Of a stretch of DNA of 41,571 nt, positions 33,098 to 41,216 are shown one piece after another. Below the pieces are notes generated by a model. It saw nothing but the letters and a program-made list of their open reading frames with translations. It was not told where the DNA came from and did not search any database. The stretch's first letter is position 1. Every line of letters begins with the position of its first letter. Source of the stretch: JANXQE01 sp035651635. GTDB taxonomy: Bacteria > Verrucomicrobiota > Verrucomicrobiia > Limisphaerales > UBA8199. The stretch is from NCBI GenBank assembly GCA_035651635.1, contig DASRFK010000002.1, forward strand, positions 1 to 41,571, written 5' to 3'. A program made the translations under genes and the position numbers.

Positions 33098-34273
33098 CTA
33101 GATTTTGCACGTTGGTTCCGCGTTTTTTTCAACCGGGCCGTGGTCAATTCGCGTCAGTTGACTGAACTGCGTCCCCGGGGTGCGCTTTCGGATAAGAAAA
33201 TCCCAGGCCCCTCGCAAAAATCCATAGCCGTAACCCCAGTGATAGCACAGGAAAACCAACGGAAGGACCGGCAGAATCGACCAGTCGTTTGCTTTTGCCG
33301 TGAGAACAGAGGCGCTCAAGGACAAAACCCCATAGCTGCCAAGGCAGGTTGCCAGGCACAGCCCCAATGCCGCAGGGACCCCAGCCCGCCAAGCGCCGGC
33401 TAGCATTCCGAGCAATCCAAGAACCAGCGCCAGGGCCAGGAGCAAAACACCCAGCACAAATGTGCCCGGAATCAGGTGGCGCCAGGAAGCCGGCAACCGA
33501 TGCTTTTGGATCACCCTTACTTTCCAATATCCGTATTGCTTGTATTGCGAAAAAAGAGCAGAGAGCGATTTGCGCGGTTGATACCAGCTTTTTACCAGTG
33601 GGGTTTGCCAGATCTTTCCTCCCGACCGCGTCAGGCGGAGATTCAATTCATCATCCTGGTTCCGGACTAATTCCTCGTCGAAAAGGCCGATCCGATCAAA
33701 CACCTCGCGCCGGTAGAAACCGCCGAAAACGGTGTCCGCCGGGCCCTCGTAGGCCGTATCGTGCCAGCGAGCGCCGCCCACTGAAAAAGGACTGTGGTGG
33801 GAGAGGGCGATAGCTCTGGGGATCAACCCCTCAGCCTCGGTGAACATGGCGCCCCCGACGTTGTCAGCGCCGGTGCGTTCGGCGGCTTCCCAAGCTCGCA
33901 GCAGGTAATCGGGGGCGTAGCGATTATGGGAGCCCATAATGGCAATCCATCGGCCACGGGCAGCTTTAATGCCGCAATTCATCCCGCAGGGAGTAATGCG
34001 CAAGGGATTATCGATTACCCGCAGCACAGGGTTTTCGGCTGAAATCTTTTCGAGAATCGAGCGAGTTCCATCTTCTGATAATCCGTCCGCCACAATGATC
34101 TCGTAGCCACCGGGCGGCGCCTGCTGTTGCAGGAGAGAATAAACACAGGCGGCGATGTTCCGGGCCTCGTTGCGACACGGCACGACGACGGAAACAGCCG
34201 GGAAACCGTCGGGTAGCTTGGCGCCGTTTATTGTTTCCATACAGAATCGCTGGTAACTGGGTATGGCGCTCAT
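33098..34273 (-). CDS. family 2 glycosyltransferase, ExoA-like, membrane-bound
   Basis: A 391-residue GT-A enzyme. 'VSVVVPCRNEARNI' (28-40) starts the fold, 'VADGLSEDGT' is the first nucleotide-binding loop, and 'NQDDE' (205-209) holds the usual catalytic acids. About three hydrophobic segments lie beyond residue 265. It resembles succinoglycan ExoA. At the position where ExoA-type enzymes have 'DAH', this protein has 'GSH' (114-116), so the first metal-coordinating Asp appears lost. Its start overlaps the preceding gene's stop by 4 nt. Confidence 0.88.
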   Translation of the reverse strand: MSAIPSYQRFCMETINGAKLPDGFPAVSVVVPCRNEARNIAACVYSLLQQQAPPGGYEIIVADGLSEDGTRSILEKISAENPVLRVIDNPLRITPCGMNCGIKAARGRWIAIMGSHNRYAPDYLLRAWEAAERTGADNVGGAMFTEAEGLIPRAIALSHHSPFSVGGARWHDTAYEGPADTVFGGFYRREVFDRIGLFDEELVRNQDDELNLRLTRSGGKIWQTPLVKSWYQPRKSLSALFSQYKQYGYWKVRVIQKHRLPASWRHLIPGTFVLGVLLLALALVLGLLGMLAGAWRAGVPAALGLCLATCLGSYGVLSLSASVLTAKANDWSILPVLPLVFLCYHWGYGYGFLRGAWDFLIRKRTPGTQFSQLTRIDHGPVEKNAEPTCKI

Positions 34274-35367
34274 GCCGCCACCTGAGTCGAACGGCGGGCC
34301 ACCAAGGCTTCATAGATCCCCTCTAACCGTTGCATGTTCCGGGCGCGGTCTCCTCGTTCGAGAACGAGTTGACGGTTCCGTCTGAGAATCTCCCGCCTGC
34401 GCTCGCCGAGACTTGAGTGCGAGATGATACACTGGGCCAGTTTTTCAGGGTCACCCACATCATGCAGCAGGCCATTATCGCCATCTTGAATCCACTCTGC
34501 ATTAGCCGTTATCCTCGATACAATTGGGAAAAGCCCTGCCGCCATTGCTTCCAAGAGGCACAAGCTGGCGCCATCACGAACCGAGGCGGATAAATAGATA
34601 TCGTTTTGGGACAGGTACTTGGGCAGTTCCCGGTTGGGGACCGCCCCCGCGAAGGTGACTTCAGCACCCAAACCAAGATCACGCACCAGTTGTTCGAGGA
34701 CCGGGCGTGTCTTTCCTTCGCCGACCAGCGTAAGCCTGAACGGCACGCCGCGGTTTTTCAATTCGGCCATGCCTTTGATGATTGTGGCGTGATCGTAAAC
34801 GGGTTCCAGGCGCCTGGTGCATATGAGCCGGAGCATTCCACCCTGAGCGGGACATGATCCTTCCCTGAATGGAAACAGGTTCGTGTCGATCCCGAGCGTG
34901 AAGGTCTCGACTTTTTCGGGTGGCGTTCCCAGGCTCAATACCATTCGGCGCAAGTCATTGCTAACCGTATTGACGCAGTCCGCCTCTGAGAAAATTCGCT
35001 GCAGAATGCCGCGCCACAGACTGGATTGAACCCCGAGAGTGACATCCGTTCCGTGGGCGGTGACCAGCCAGGGATGAAAATTGACGACTCGCGCCGCCAA
35101 ACCGGCGCTGGTCGCGTAATGAGCATGCACGATATCGGGTTTGAGGGACCGCACCACCCGCCGCGCGCGCAGCATGGAAGGCAAATAGGTGTACTTTCCC
35201 AGCATCTTGCCCAAGCGCGCGTTGCAGCCCACATTGAAGGTCGGCACCCTCCGCGGCGGCCCCGGTGCCAACGCGACAAACGACGTCTGGTGTCCCTGCT
35301 CGGAGAAGAACTCGATGTAGGGGTCGACGTGACTGAACTCGCCGAGCGCTATGAAGCAAATTCGCAT
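34270..35367 (-). CDS. family 4 glycosyltransferase (GT-B)
   Basis: A 365-residue protein with a GT-B fold. The N-terminal acceptor domain opens 'MRICFIALGEFSHVDPYIEFF' in part and contains 'DIVHAHYA' and 'VTAHGTDV'. The C-terminal donor domain has 'RRLEPVYDHATIIKGMAEL', 'LTLVGEGKTRPVLEQL', and the nucleotide-sugar motif 'DGASLCLLEAMAAGLFPIVS' with the conserved Glu. It is a retaining transferase that would add one sugar to the lipid-linked unit in the cytoplasm; donor and acceptor cannot be read from sequence. Four-base ATGA overlap with the downstream GT2 gene. Confidence 0.9.
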   Translation of the reverse strand: MRICFIALGEFSHVDPYIEFFSEQGHQTSFVALAPGPPRRVPTFNVGCNARLGKMLGKYTYLPSMLRARRVVRSLKPDIVHAHYATSAGLAARVVNFHPWLVTAHGTDVTLGVQSSLWRGILQRIFSEADCVNTVSNDLRRMVLSLGTPPEKVETFTLGIDTNLFPFREGSCPAQGGMLRLICTRRLEPVYDHATIIKGMAELKNRGVPFRLTLVGEGKTRPVLEQLVRDLGLGAEVTFAGAVPNRELPKYLSQNDIYLSASVRDGASLCLLEAMAAGLFPIVSRITANAEWIQDGDNGLLHDVGDPEKLAQCIISHSSLGERRREILRRNRQLVLERGDRARNMQRLEGIYEALVARRSTQVAA

Positions 35368-35418
35368 TTTGAATAGCCGACCGTTTTGACAAACGCGGCA
35401 TCACCGATCCTCTACAAC

Positions 35419-36378
35419 TTAGTCGACCAGAGTGTTTTCTCGCGGTTCTCTGAATTTTTGCATGCCCTTGAGAGCCACCGCGCGCAAGGTTTGAATCCTG
35501 CTCTCCGCGTACCCCTTCCACTTGTCGTGCGTTAGGGCTACGAGAGGGTCAGAAGTAATCTGGCTCAGCGCTTCCAGCTGACCCAGGTGCAACTGATGAT
35601 AGAATGGGCTGGCCAGCCGCTTTGTGCCGCTGCTGTAATACGACCAGAACCCCGCGTCAAAAGTTTGGAGCGCACGCACGCATGAACCAAGTGAAGCGCA
35701 AAAAAATTCCCTCATTCCCTCGTCGGGGAATCGAAGCAAATAATCATAAATTCCGAACAGGGCGAAAAGCCACCCGTTCAGCACAGTATCGCGAACCGGC
35801 CCTGGGTATTCTTCCAGAAACACCTCGCTGGATTCCCGGCAGCAAACACCGCCCTCGCCAACAGGCTTCTGCATCAAGCTGAGGCCGCGCCGGCACGCCT
35901 TTTCGAAAGTCTCCGCGCCGGTGAGACTATGAGCGCGCACCATGACCGAAACGGCCTCGCCCTGCGTCATAGCCGAGTACCGGTACTTTGTGGCGGGAGA
36001 TAACAGACCCCAGGTGTTCCATCCGCCCGTTGATTCCTGGTGGTCCACGAGCCAGCCCGCCACATCGAGAAAACGCTGCCGATCTTCCGGTCTTGAATGC
36101 ATTAACCACCGGTCCCAATGTCCCAGCGCTTTTTGGCACAAGACAACGGGAAAATACACAATTTGCCCCGAGGTCAGCGTATTGAAGGGCAGACCGCGAT
36201 CATCCAGGTTGCCTTGCCAATCCGCTTTGCCTGTCAGATCGTTAAAGTATCCGTGCAGCTTGCCGGGAATAAAAGCCCTCCCTTTGTTCTGCGGCTGATG
36301 GTAATAGCTTGTGCCGGCAAACATCGAATACCAATGGCGCAGGCGGTGGCTCCAATGCTTGAGGAATTGCCCCGGCAT
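35419..36378 (-). CDS. glucuronyl C5-epimerase-like protein
   Basis: The start is placed at the ATG at 36378, eight bases after the upstream gene ends, giving 319 residues; the ORF is open further, but that part overlaps the glycosyltransferase. The C-terminal two thirds match the (alpha/alpha) barrel of the D-glucuronyl C5-epimerase C-terminal domain. Signs are 'GGWNTW', then 'YRYSAMTQGEAVSVMVRAHSLTG', 'VLNGWLFALFGIYDYL', and near the end 'WSYYSSG', then 'YHQLHLGQLEAL'. Related enzymes turn GlcA into IdoA within a heparosan-like chain. In this locus it may epimerise a hexuronic acid of the repeat unit (inference). No signal peptide is seen. Confidence 0.8.
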   Translation of the reverse strand: MPGQFLKHWSHRLRHWYSMFAGTSYYHQPQNKGRAFIPGKLHGYFNDLTGKADWQGNLDDRGLPFNTLTSGQIVYFPVVLCQKALGHWDRWLMHSRPEDRQRFLDVAGWLVDHQESTGGWNTWGLLSPATKYRYSAMTQGEAVSVMVRAHSLTGAETFEKACRRGLSLMQKPVGEGGVCCRESSEVFLEEYPGPVRDTVLNGWLFALFGIYDYLLRFPDEGMREFFCASLGSCVRALQTFDAGFWSYYSSGTKRLASPFYHQLHLGQLEALSQITSDPLVALTHDKWKGYAESRIQTLRAVALKGMQKFREPRENTLVD

Positions 36379-36386
36379 GTTCCAGT

Positions 36387-37505
36387 TCAGTTCAACGCCA
36401 GGGCGGACCGGCGTGCTCCTTCGAATTTTCTGTAAATGGTTTCCAGGTTTCGCGCCATGGTTTCGTTGGAGAACTTCTGTCGCGCTATCTGATACCCCGT
36501 GCCGGCCAACCGTTGGCGCAGCTCCGGATCCTTGATAAGCCTTTGAATATTCCGGGCAAAGCTTTCCGGTTCTCCGCAAGGCGAAAGCAAGGCATTCGAT
36601 TCGTGGACCAGGATCTCATCGGCGCCGGGATAACTTGTGCAAACGATCGGTTTGCCCGCGGCCATGGCCTCAAGCAACGTGTTGGGCATCCCTTCAAAGT
36701 CGGTGCTCAGTACCGAGATGTCTGTCGCGGCAAGAATCTCAGCCACGTCGGAGCGTTCTCCCAGGAAACTCACGCGCTGTGCCACCCCCGCTTGCTGTGC
36801 GTATTTCGGCAGCATCTTGCCCATCGAGCCTTTGCCGACTACCAGGAAGCGGGCTTGTGGCACGTCTCGAAGCACAATGGCTGCTGCGTTCAGCAGCATC
36901 CGGTGGTTTTTGCCGGGCTCGAGGCGAGCGACCATGGTGATCACAATCGAGTCCCCGGAGATTCCCAGGGCCGCTTTGGCGCAACTGGACGACATCGAAG
37001 AGGAAAAAAGCTGGCAATTCACGCCATTATGCAGGACGAAGATCTTCCTCGGCGAAATCCGCGTGCGCCGCGCCATGGAATCAGCGCCCACCTTGGAGTT
37101 CACGACCCATCCGTCCAGAAGCTTGTCAACGCAGTAATGCAGAATGCAATACTTCGGACCCAGATCGTAAATACTTCGAAAAGAGCCAAAGCGGTGCGGC
37201 ACACCCGCCCAACTACCGGCGAATGCCGTGTAAACTTCGGCGGCCATTTTAAAACCGTGAACTACGTCGTACTGGCGATCCCGGAACAGTTGGCTCAACC
37301 GACCGCACCTTTGAAGAAAGTTGCCGGCTGGCACATACACCGGACTGAGGTTAAGCCGCTCCAACATCGGCGCGTATTCCACTGAAGGACGATAATGGAT
37401 TAAATCGGCGGCATGCCCGAGTTTGCGCAGTTCAGATACGCATAGTATCGCCTGCCGTTCCGCTCCACCGACCGACAGAGTATCGACCATGATCCCGATC
37501 TTCAC
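36387..37505 (-). CDS. family 4 glycosyltransferase (GT-B)
   Basis: A 372-residue retaining GT-B transferase. The acceptor-side start 'GIMVDTLSVGGAERQ' is typical of the family. The donor domain holds 'VARLEPGKNHRMLLNAAAI', 'LVVGKGSMG', and the E-x7-E type motif in 'FEGMPNTLLEAMAAGKPIV'. It would act at the inner face of the cytoplasmic membrane on the growing repeat unit. It begins two bases after the deacetylase-like gene ends and is followed closely by the C5-epimerase-like gene, so these three are probably translated together. Confidence 0.92.
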   Translation of the reverse strand: MKIGIMVDTLSVGGAERQAILCVSELRKLGHAADLIHYRPSVEYAPMLERLNLSPVYVPAGNFLQRCGRLSQLFRDRQYDVVHGFKMAAEVYTAFAGSWAGVPHRFGSFRSIYDLGPKYCILHYCVDKLLDGWVVNSKVGADSMARRTRISPRKIFVLHNGVNCQLFSSSMSSSCAKAALGISGDSIVITMVARLEPGKNHRMLLNAAAIVLRDVPQARFLVVGKGSMGKMLPKYAQQAGVAQRVSFLGERSDVAEILAATDISVLSTDFEGMPNTLLEAMAAGKPIVCTSYPGADEILVHESNALLSPCGEPESFARNIQRLIKDPELRQRLAGTGYQIARQKFSNETMARNLETIYRKFEGARRSALALN

Positions 37506-37507
37506 GT

Positions 37508-39028
37508 CTAGGCGGAACTGGCGGCGCGATCATCAACGGGAGCCGAATCGCCATCCTCCTCACCGCTATTAATCCAGGCCAGATCGCCGGAACGGACAAC
37601 TTGCGGCGTTTCCAACCGTTGCCCGTTGAGAGCGATGGTGAGCGGATGCTCAGGATCTTTTATTCGTAACGACAGTCCGTCCAGGGTTTTTAGGTCGACG
37701 GGCTCCTTTCCAAAGATCGGGTCGTCCACGCCTTGAATATCTACAATCAAATGCCTGCCTTCGCGATGAATACCAAGCTTTAGAAACGTTCGAAGCCGGG
37801 TCCACTCGAGCAAACGAGAGGTGGAAGTGACCCAAACTCTTCGGGCGGCTTGCCAGCGCCTAAGCAACTCGAACCGGCCAAGCGTCTCGGCTGACAGGGG
37901 CATCGAGCGATAGTGGGTCCAGTGCGTGTAAAGAATGCAAGAACCGCCCAGGCGGCAAAGGCTTTCCAGGTTTGCTTCAGTGAGCAGGTGTGAGCCGTCA
38001 AAGCCCGCTTCAGAGTTGCGCAGATACACTTCACCACGAGCGTGAACCGAAGGGCTCCCGTAGCAACGCTGAAAGCGCCAGTACTTTATCCCGTCGTCCA
38101 TAGTGACCGGCTCGAGGATGGTGGAGCGGCCAGCGCTCTGGCGTTCCGGCAGCGCAATCCGATCGCGATGCGAGTCATCCATGTTCAGCCAGGCGTAGCG
38201 CAGTCCGTTGGCGGATAGGATGTCATTTATATAATACGGACTTCCCGGGGTGTCTCCGGAATATCGCACAAAGGCATAGCGCAGCGGGTGACGTTTGCGA
38301 CCAAAAAGGGGCCCGACGACGTAACGCGCGGCCAGCCTGACCAGGCGATAAGTGCGACTCGGCTGCATCCCTTCCGGACATAAGCCGCTCGGCGTCACTG
38401 CGGCAGAATGATTCACCCATACTCTTGGCTTGGACACGTGTTCTCGCTCACACCATTCATACAATCCGCGCAGAAGCGGTTCTACCTGTCGCCTGCGGTA
38501 GTGAAGGAAGGCGTGAAAGGAATCGATCTGGCCTCGTCGAATGTTTTGCCTGACGACATCGGCGCAATTCTCTCCATCCTGCCTGACCTCGCAAAAGCCA
38601 TCCTCCGAAGGCAGATAGCGGTGCATCCCAAAGGTCGTCGGATCGCCGATCAGGAAAAAGGAATCGCCTAACTCGAACCCAAACCCGCGAATACCGTTGA
38701 ACTCTTTTTCAAAACGAGGATGGTCTGGCGTCAAGCCAAGGGTATTCCAGTCCGGGCTGTTGACCTTGATGATGTCATTATCGCAAAAGAGTGCGTGAAC
38801 AGCGCGAAAGCGGAGAACGCTGGCGCTATCGATATCCGAAGCCACCGTGAAAGCTCCCTGATAGGGATGAGGGAACTTCAATAACTCGACTGGCTCGGCT
38901 TCGGAGCTTCTAATCTCTAGGGTATCGGCCTTCAGAGCAACTCCAGCAATTCTGTCGCCATGTCTGCCCCTGCACGGCGGATCATACCAGCTTTCAATAC
39001 TATCGTCGATGACACCCTGACTGTCCAT
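37508..39028 (-). CDS. uncharacterised protein, distant polysaccharide-deacetylase-like fold
   Basis: A 506-residue protein that I cannot place in a named family. Weak features recall the NodB/deacetylase barrel. 'FTVASDID' near residue 60 resembles the first catalytic strand. 'DSFHAFLHY' gives a His-x3-His pair like the metal-binding motif. 'VWVNHSA' and 'CILYTHWTHY' look like later His-bearing strands. The last 110 residues form a separate beta-rich domain. No signal peptide or membrane segment is seen. It lies between an acyltransferase and a glycosyltransferase, so a role in trimming or modifying a lipid-linked saccharide is plausible. Confidence 0.7.
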   Translation of the reverse strand: MDSQGVIDDSIESWYDPPCRGRHGDRIAGVALKADTLEIRSSEAEPVELLKFPHPYQGAFTVASDIDSASVLRFRAVHALFCDNDIIKVNSPDWNTLGLTPDHPRFEKEFNGIRGFGFELGDSFFLIGDPTTFGMHRYLPSEDGFCEVRQDGENCADVVRQNIRRGQIDSFHAFLHYRRRQVEPLLRGLYEWCEREHVSKPRVWVNHSAAVTPSGLCPEGMQPSRTYRLVRLAARYVVGPLFGRKRHPLRYAFVRYSGDTPGSPYYINDILSANGLRYAWLNMDDSHRDRIALPERQSAGRSTILEPVTMDDGIKYWRFQRCYGSPSVHARGEVYLRNSEAGFDGSHLLTEANLESLCRLGGSCILYTHWTHYRSMPLSAETLGRFELLRRWQAARRVWVTSTSRLLEWTRLRTFLKLGIHREGRHLIVDIQGVDDPIFGKEPVDLKTLDGLSLRIKDPEHPLTIALNGQRLETPQVVRSGDLAWINSGEEDGDSAPVDDRAASSA

Positions 39029-39134
39029 GAAAACCAGGCTGAAAGAAGTAATGGGAAAGTAATGGGTCAGTGGAAAAAGTTTCGCACCGACCCCAATGCC
39101 ACCGCCGCCAGTGACCGATTACCGGCAAAAGCTG

Positions 39135-39158
39135 CCCGGCCGGATCTATCCAGCCGGG
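39135..39158 (-). terminator. intra-operon hairpin, possible attenuator
   Basis: CCCGGC-C-GGA-TCTA-TCC-A-GCCGGG forms a ten-pair stem on the minus strand (one G-U) with a 4-nt loop, followed there by CAGCTTTT. It lies 13 nt beyond the stop codon of the acyltransferase gene, in the only spacer over 100 nt between the right edge and 31644. It may reduce read-through to the distal genes or mark an mRNA-processing point. Confidence 0.45.
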
Positions 39159-39171
39159 TGAGTGCGTCTGA

Positions 39172-39918
39172 TCATGCCCCATCCGCGTCTTTGACGCTTT
39201 CGGCTCGCGCTCGACCCAGCTTCGAGAGTTCTTCGAGGCGGGATTTAGGCACTTTTTCCGGGATCTGAGTGAACACGTCCTGAAACGTGGCGAGCTCGGG
39301 CGGATCCAGACACCACCAGTGGGAATCGAGGATCGCCGAGGCGAAAGGCTCGGCGATTCTGAAACGTATCAACCGGGCCGGGCAGCCCCCAACAATCGCA
39401 TAGGGCGGCACGGATTTGGTCACCACCGCCCCAGCCGCGACTACACAACCGGTCCCCAGCCGAACACCCGGCATGATCAGCGCGCCGTGTCCAAGCCACA
39501 CGTCGTTGCCGATGGTGACATCGCGCTGTTGGGCCAGATCTTTTAGCGCGCCGTTGAATAACCCCCTGCTGTTGTAGATGGACACCAGATCAATCGTATG
39601 GTTCACCGTATAGACGGCCACTTTTGGTCCAAATTGGCTGTAGTTGCCAATCCGGATGCGCCCGCCCAGGATCAGGCAGCTGGAGTTAAACGTCGTGAAT
39701 TTGCCCACCCGCACATCGCCGGTCATGCTGGTTTGTTCGCCGACGAATACATGTCCTCCGAGCACCGCTTGCCCAATGCGGGCCGAGCTGCTGATGGTGT
39801 TGCGGTAGAACGTGGGCGAAACGATCCGGTGCAACGATTCGCGAAAATCGCGAACCACGCACTTGAACACTTCCGGCACAAAAGACTTGGCAATCTCGGC
39901 CGCGTAACCAGGACTCAT
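39172..39918 (-). CDS. hexapeptide-repeat acetyltransferase, CatB/XAT-like
   Basis: A 248-residue left-handed beta-helix protein. Repeats run from about residue 45 ('ARIGQAVLGGHVFVGEQ') to 'IGNDVWLGHGALIMPGVRLGTGCVVAAGAVVTKSV'. The catalytic His lies in a loop reading 'VNHTIDLVSIYN', as in xenobiotic/CatB-type acetyltransferases. The closure 'PPYAIVGGCPARLI' is standard. It probably O-acetylates a sugar of the repeat unit with acetyl-CoA. Its ATG overlaps the flippase stop codon (ATGA at 39915-39918). Confidence 0.88.
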   Translation of the reverse strand: MSPGYAAEIAKSFVPEVFKCVVRDFRESLHRIVSPTFYRNTISSSARIGQAVLGGHVFVGEQTSMTGDVRVGKFTTFNSSCLILGGRIRIGNYSQFGPKVAVYTVNHTIDLVSIYNSRGLFNGALKDLAQQRDVTIGNDVWLGHGALIMPGVRLGTGCVVAAGAVVTKSVPPYAIVGGCPARLIRFRIAEPFASAILDSHWWCLDPPELATFQDVFTQIPEKVPKSRLEELSKLGRARAESVKDADGA

Positions 39919-41216
39919 CTTTTCAGCAGTCTGTAGCAGAGAACGACCGATGAAACCATTAAAACCACCTGAGCGCTCAGCCTGGCCACTGCCGCCCCTG
40001 GCGCGCCGAAATGGGGGACCAGGAAAAAGTTCAAGGCCACGGCCAGGATCGCAATGACCGCGCTATTCAGGAAAAAGGTTCCATCCCGATGGGCGGCCAT
40101 GAGCCCCCAACGGAATGGGCCGGCGATCGCGGAAACGCAGCTCGAAACAATCAGGATCTGGGCAGGAAGAACAGAAGAGGCATACTTAGCGCCAAATAGC
40201 AAAGTGACCATCCACCCGGAAAGGGGGACAGCCGTCACTGCGACCACAATAGCGCCGGCTGCGTATATGGCCGCCAGGCGCGCGCTGTTCTTAAGAAAGG
40301 TCTGGGGATTCTCCTTGTGCATAACTGCCAGACGGGGAAAAAGGATGGCGTCTGAAATACTCACCAGCAGAGTCATGGGCGAGATGAACGTATTGGCGGC
40401 ACGGTAGAACCCGGCTTGCGCTGTGTCGGTGAAATACGAAATCAACATCACGTCGAATTGATTGTAAAAGTACAATGTCACCGCCCCGCCGAAGGCGTAG
40501 CGCCCCTTTTTTATCAGCTCCCATGCGGGGGCGAATTGAATTGGACTGAGGAGCCTGGCGCCAATGGTTTTGTTGATGTACCGCCAGATGATCACCAGCA
40601 CCAGGAAATTAGACAACGCGTTCACCAGGATATCGGAGCCGGGGCCGAAACCGGGACGAAAAAGGATTAAGTACGTGGCCGCGGTAACCGCCGACCCTAT
40701 AGCTGCGGATTTGCTGTAAAAGGGCAGGTTCCCCAGTCCCTGCAGCACCCATTGGGGATTCGGAGCAAGAGCCAGGAAACAGAGCGAACCAACCGCCCAG
40801 GCAAGCGCGTTGGGAACGCCCAGCGCCAGCAAAACGGCGCTGCCCAGCAGCCACAGCCCAAACAGAGCAAAAGCCATCCGCAGCCGAACGCCCATGATCA
40901 GTTCAATCGTCTGCTTCGCGTGCTCTTTGTCCGTGGCCAAACTCCGCGCGCCGGTAAAGCTCAAGCCCAGGTTGATCAGCAGGGCAAACAAGTTGACCGT
41001 CGAGAGTACCACCGCGGAAATGCCGAGGTTTTTCGGACCCAGGCACCGAACCATCCAGGAAGAGCCAAAGAAGAGCATTCCCTGCGAGAGCGATTGCCAA
41101 AGCAGGAGTTGCATACCCTGTCGGACAGGGTGCGACTTGCAAGCATCCTTAAAGGCTCCGGTCAAAACGCCGAGGCGCTTTTCAGACCAGGCAAAGCGAT
41201 TCACGCCATTAAACAT
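39915..41216 (-). CDS. wzx: Wzx-type oligosaccharide flippase
   Basis: A start at the ATG at 41216 gives 433 residues and an 8-nt overlap with the upstream gene; the frame is open further but that part looks like translated neighbour sequence. About twelve hydrophobic helices run through the protein, as in the PST/MOP flippase superfamily, with 'RCLGPKNLGISAVVLS' near the start and 'FYRAANTFISPMTLLVSISDAILFPRLA' in part as the mid-protein signature. It should move the finished lipid-linked repeat unit across the inner membrane for polymerisation. Confidence 0.88.
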   Translation of the reverse strand: MFNGVNRFAWSEKRLGVLTGAFKDACKSHPVRQGMQLLLWQSLSQGMLFFGSSWMVRCLGPKNLGISAVVLSTVNLFALLINLGLSFTGARSLATDKEHAKQTIELIMGVRLRMAFALFGLWLLGSAVLLALGVPNALAWAVGSLCFLALAPNPQWVLQGLGNLPFYSKSAAIGSAVTAATYLILFRPGFGPGSDILVNALSNFLVLVIIWRYINKTIGARLLSPIQFAPAWELIKKGRYAFGGAVTLYFYNQFDVMLISYFTDTAQAGFYRAANTFISPMTLLVSISDAILFPRLAVMHKENPQTFLKNSARLAAIYAAGAIVVAVTAVPLSGWMVTLLFGAKYASSVLPAQILIVSSCVSAIAGPFRWGLMAAHRDGTFFLNSAVIAILAVALNFFLVPHFGAPGAAVARLSAQVVLMVSSVVLCYRLLKR

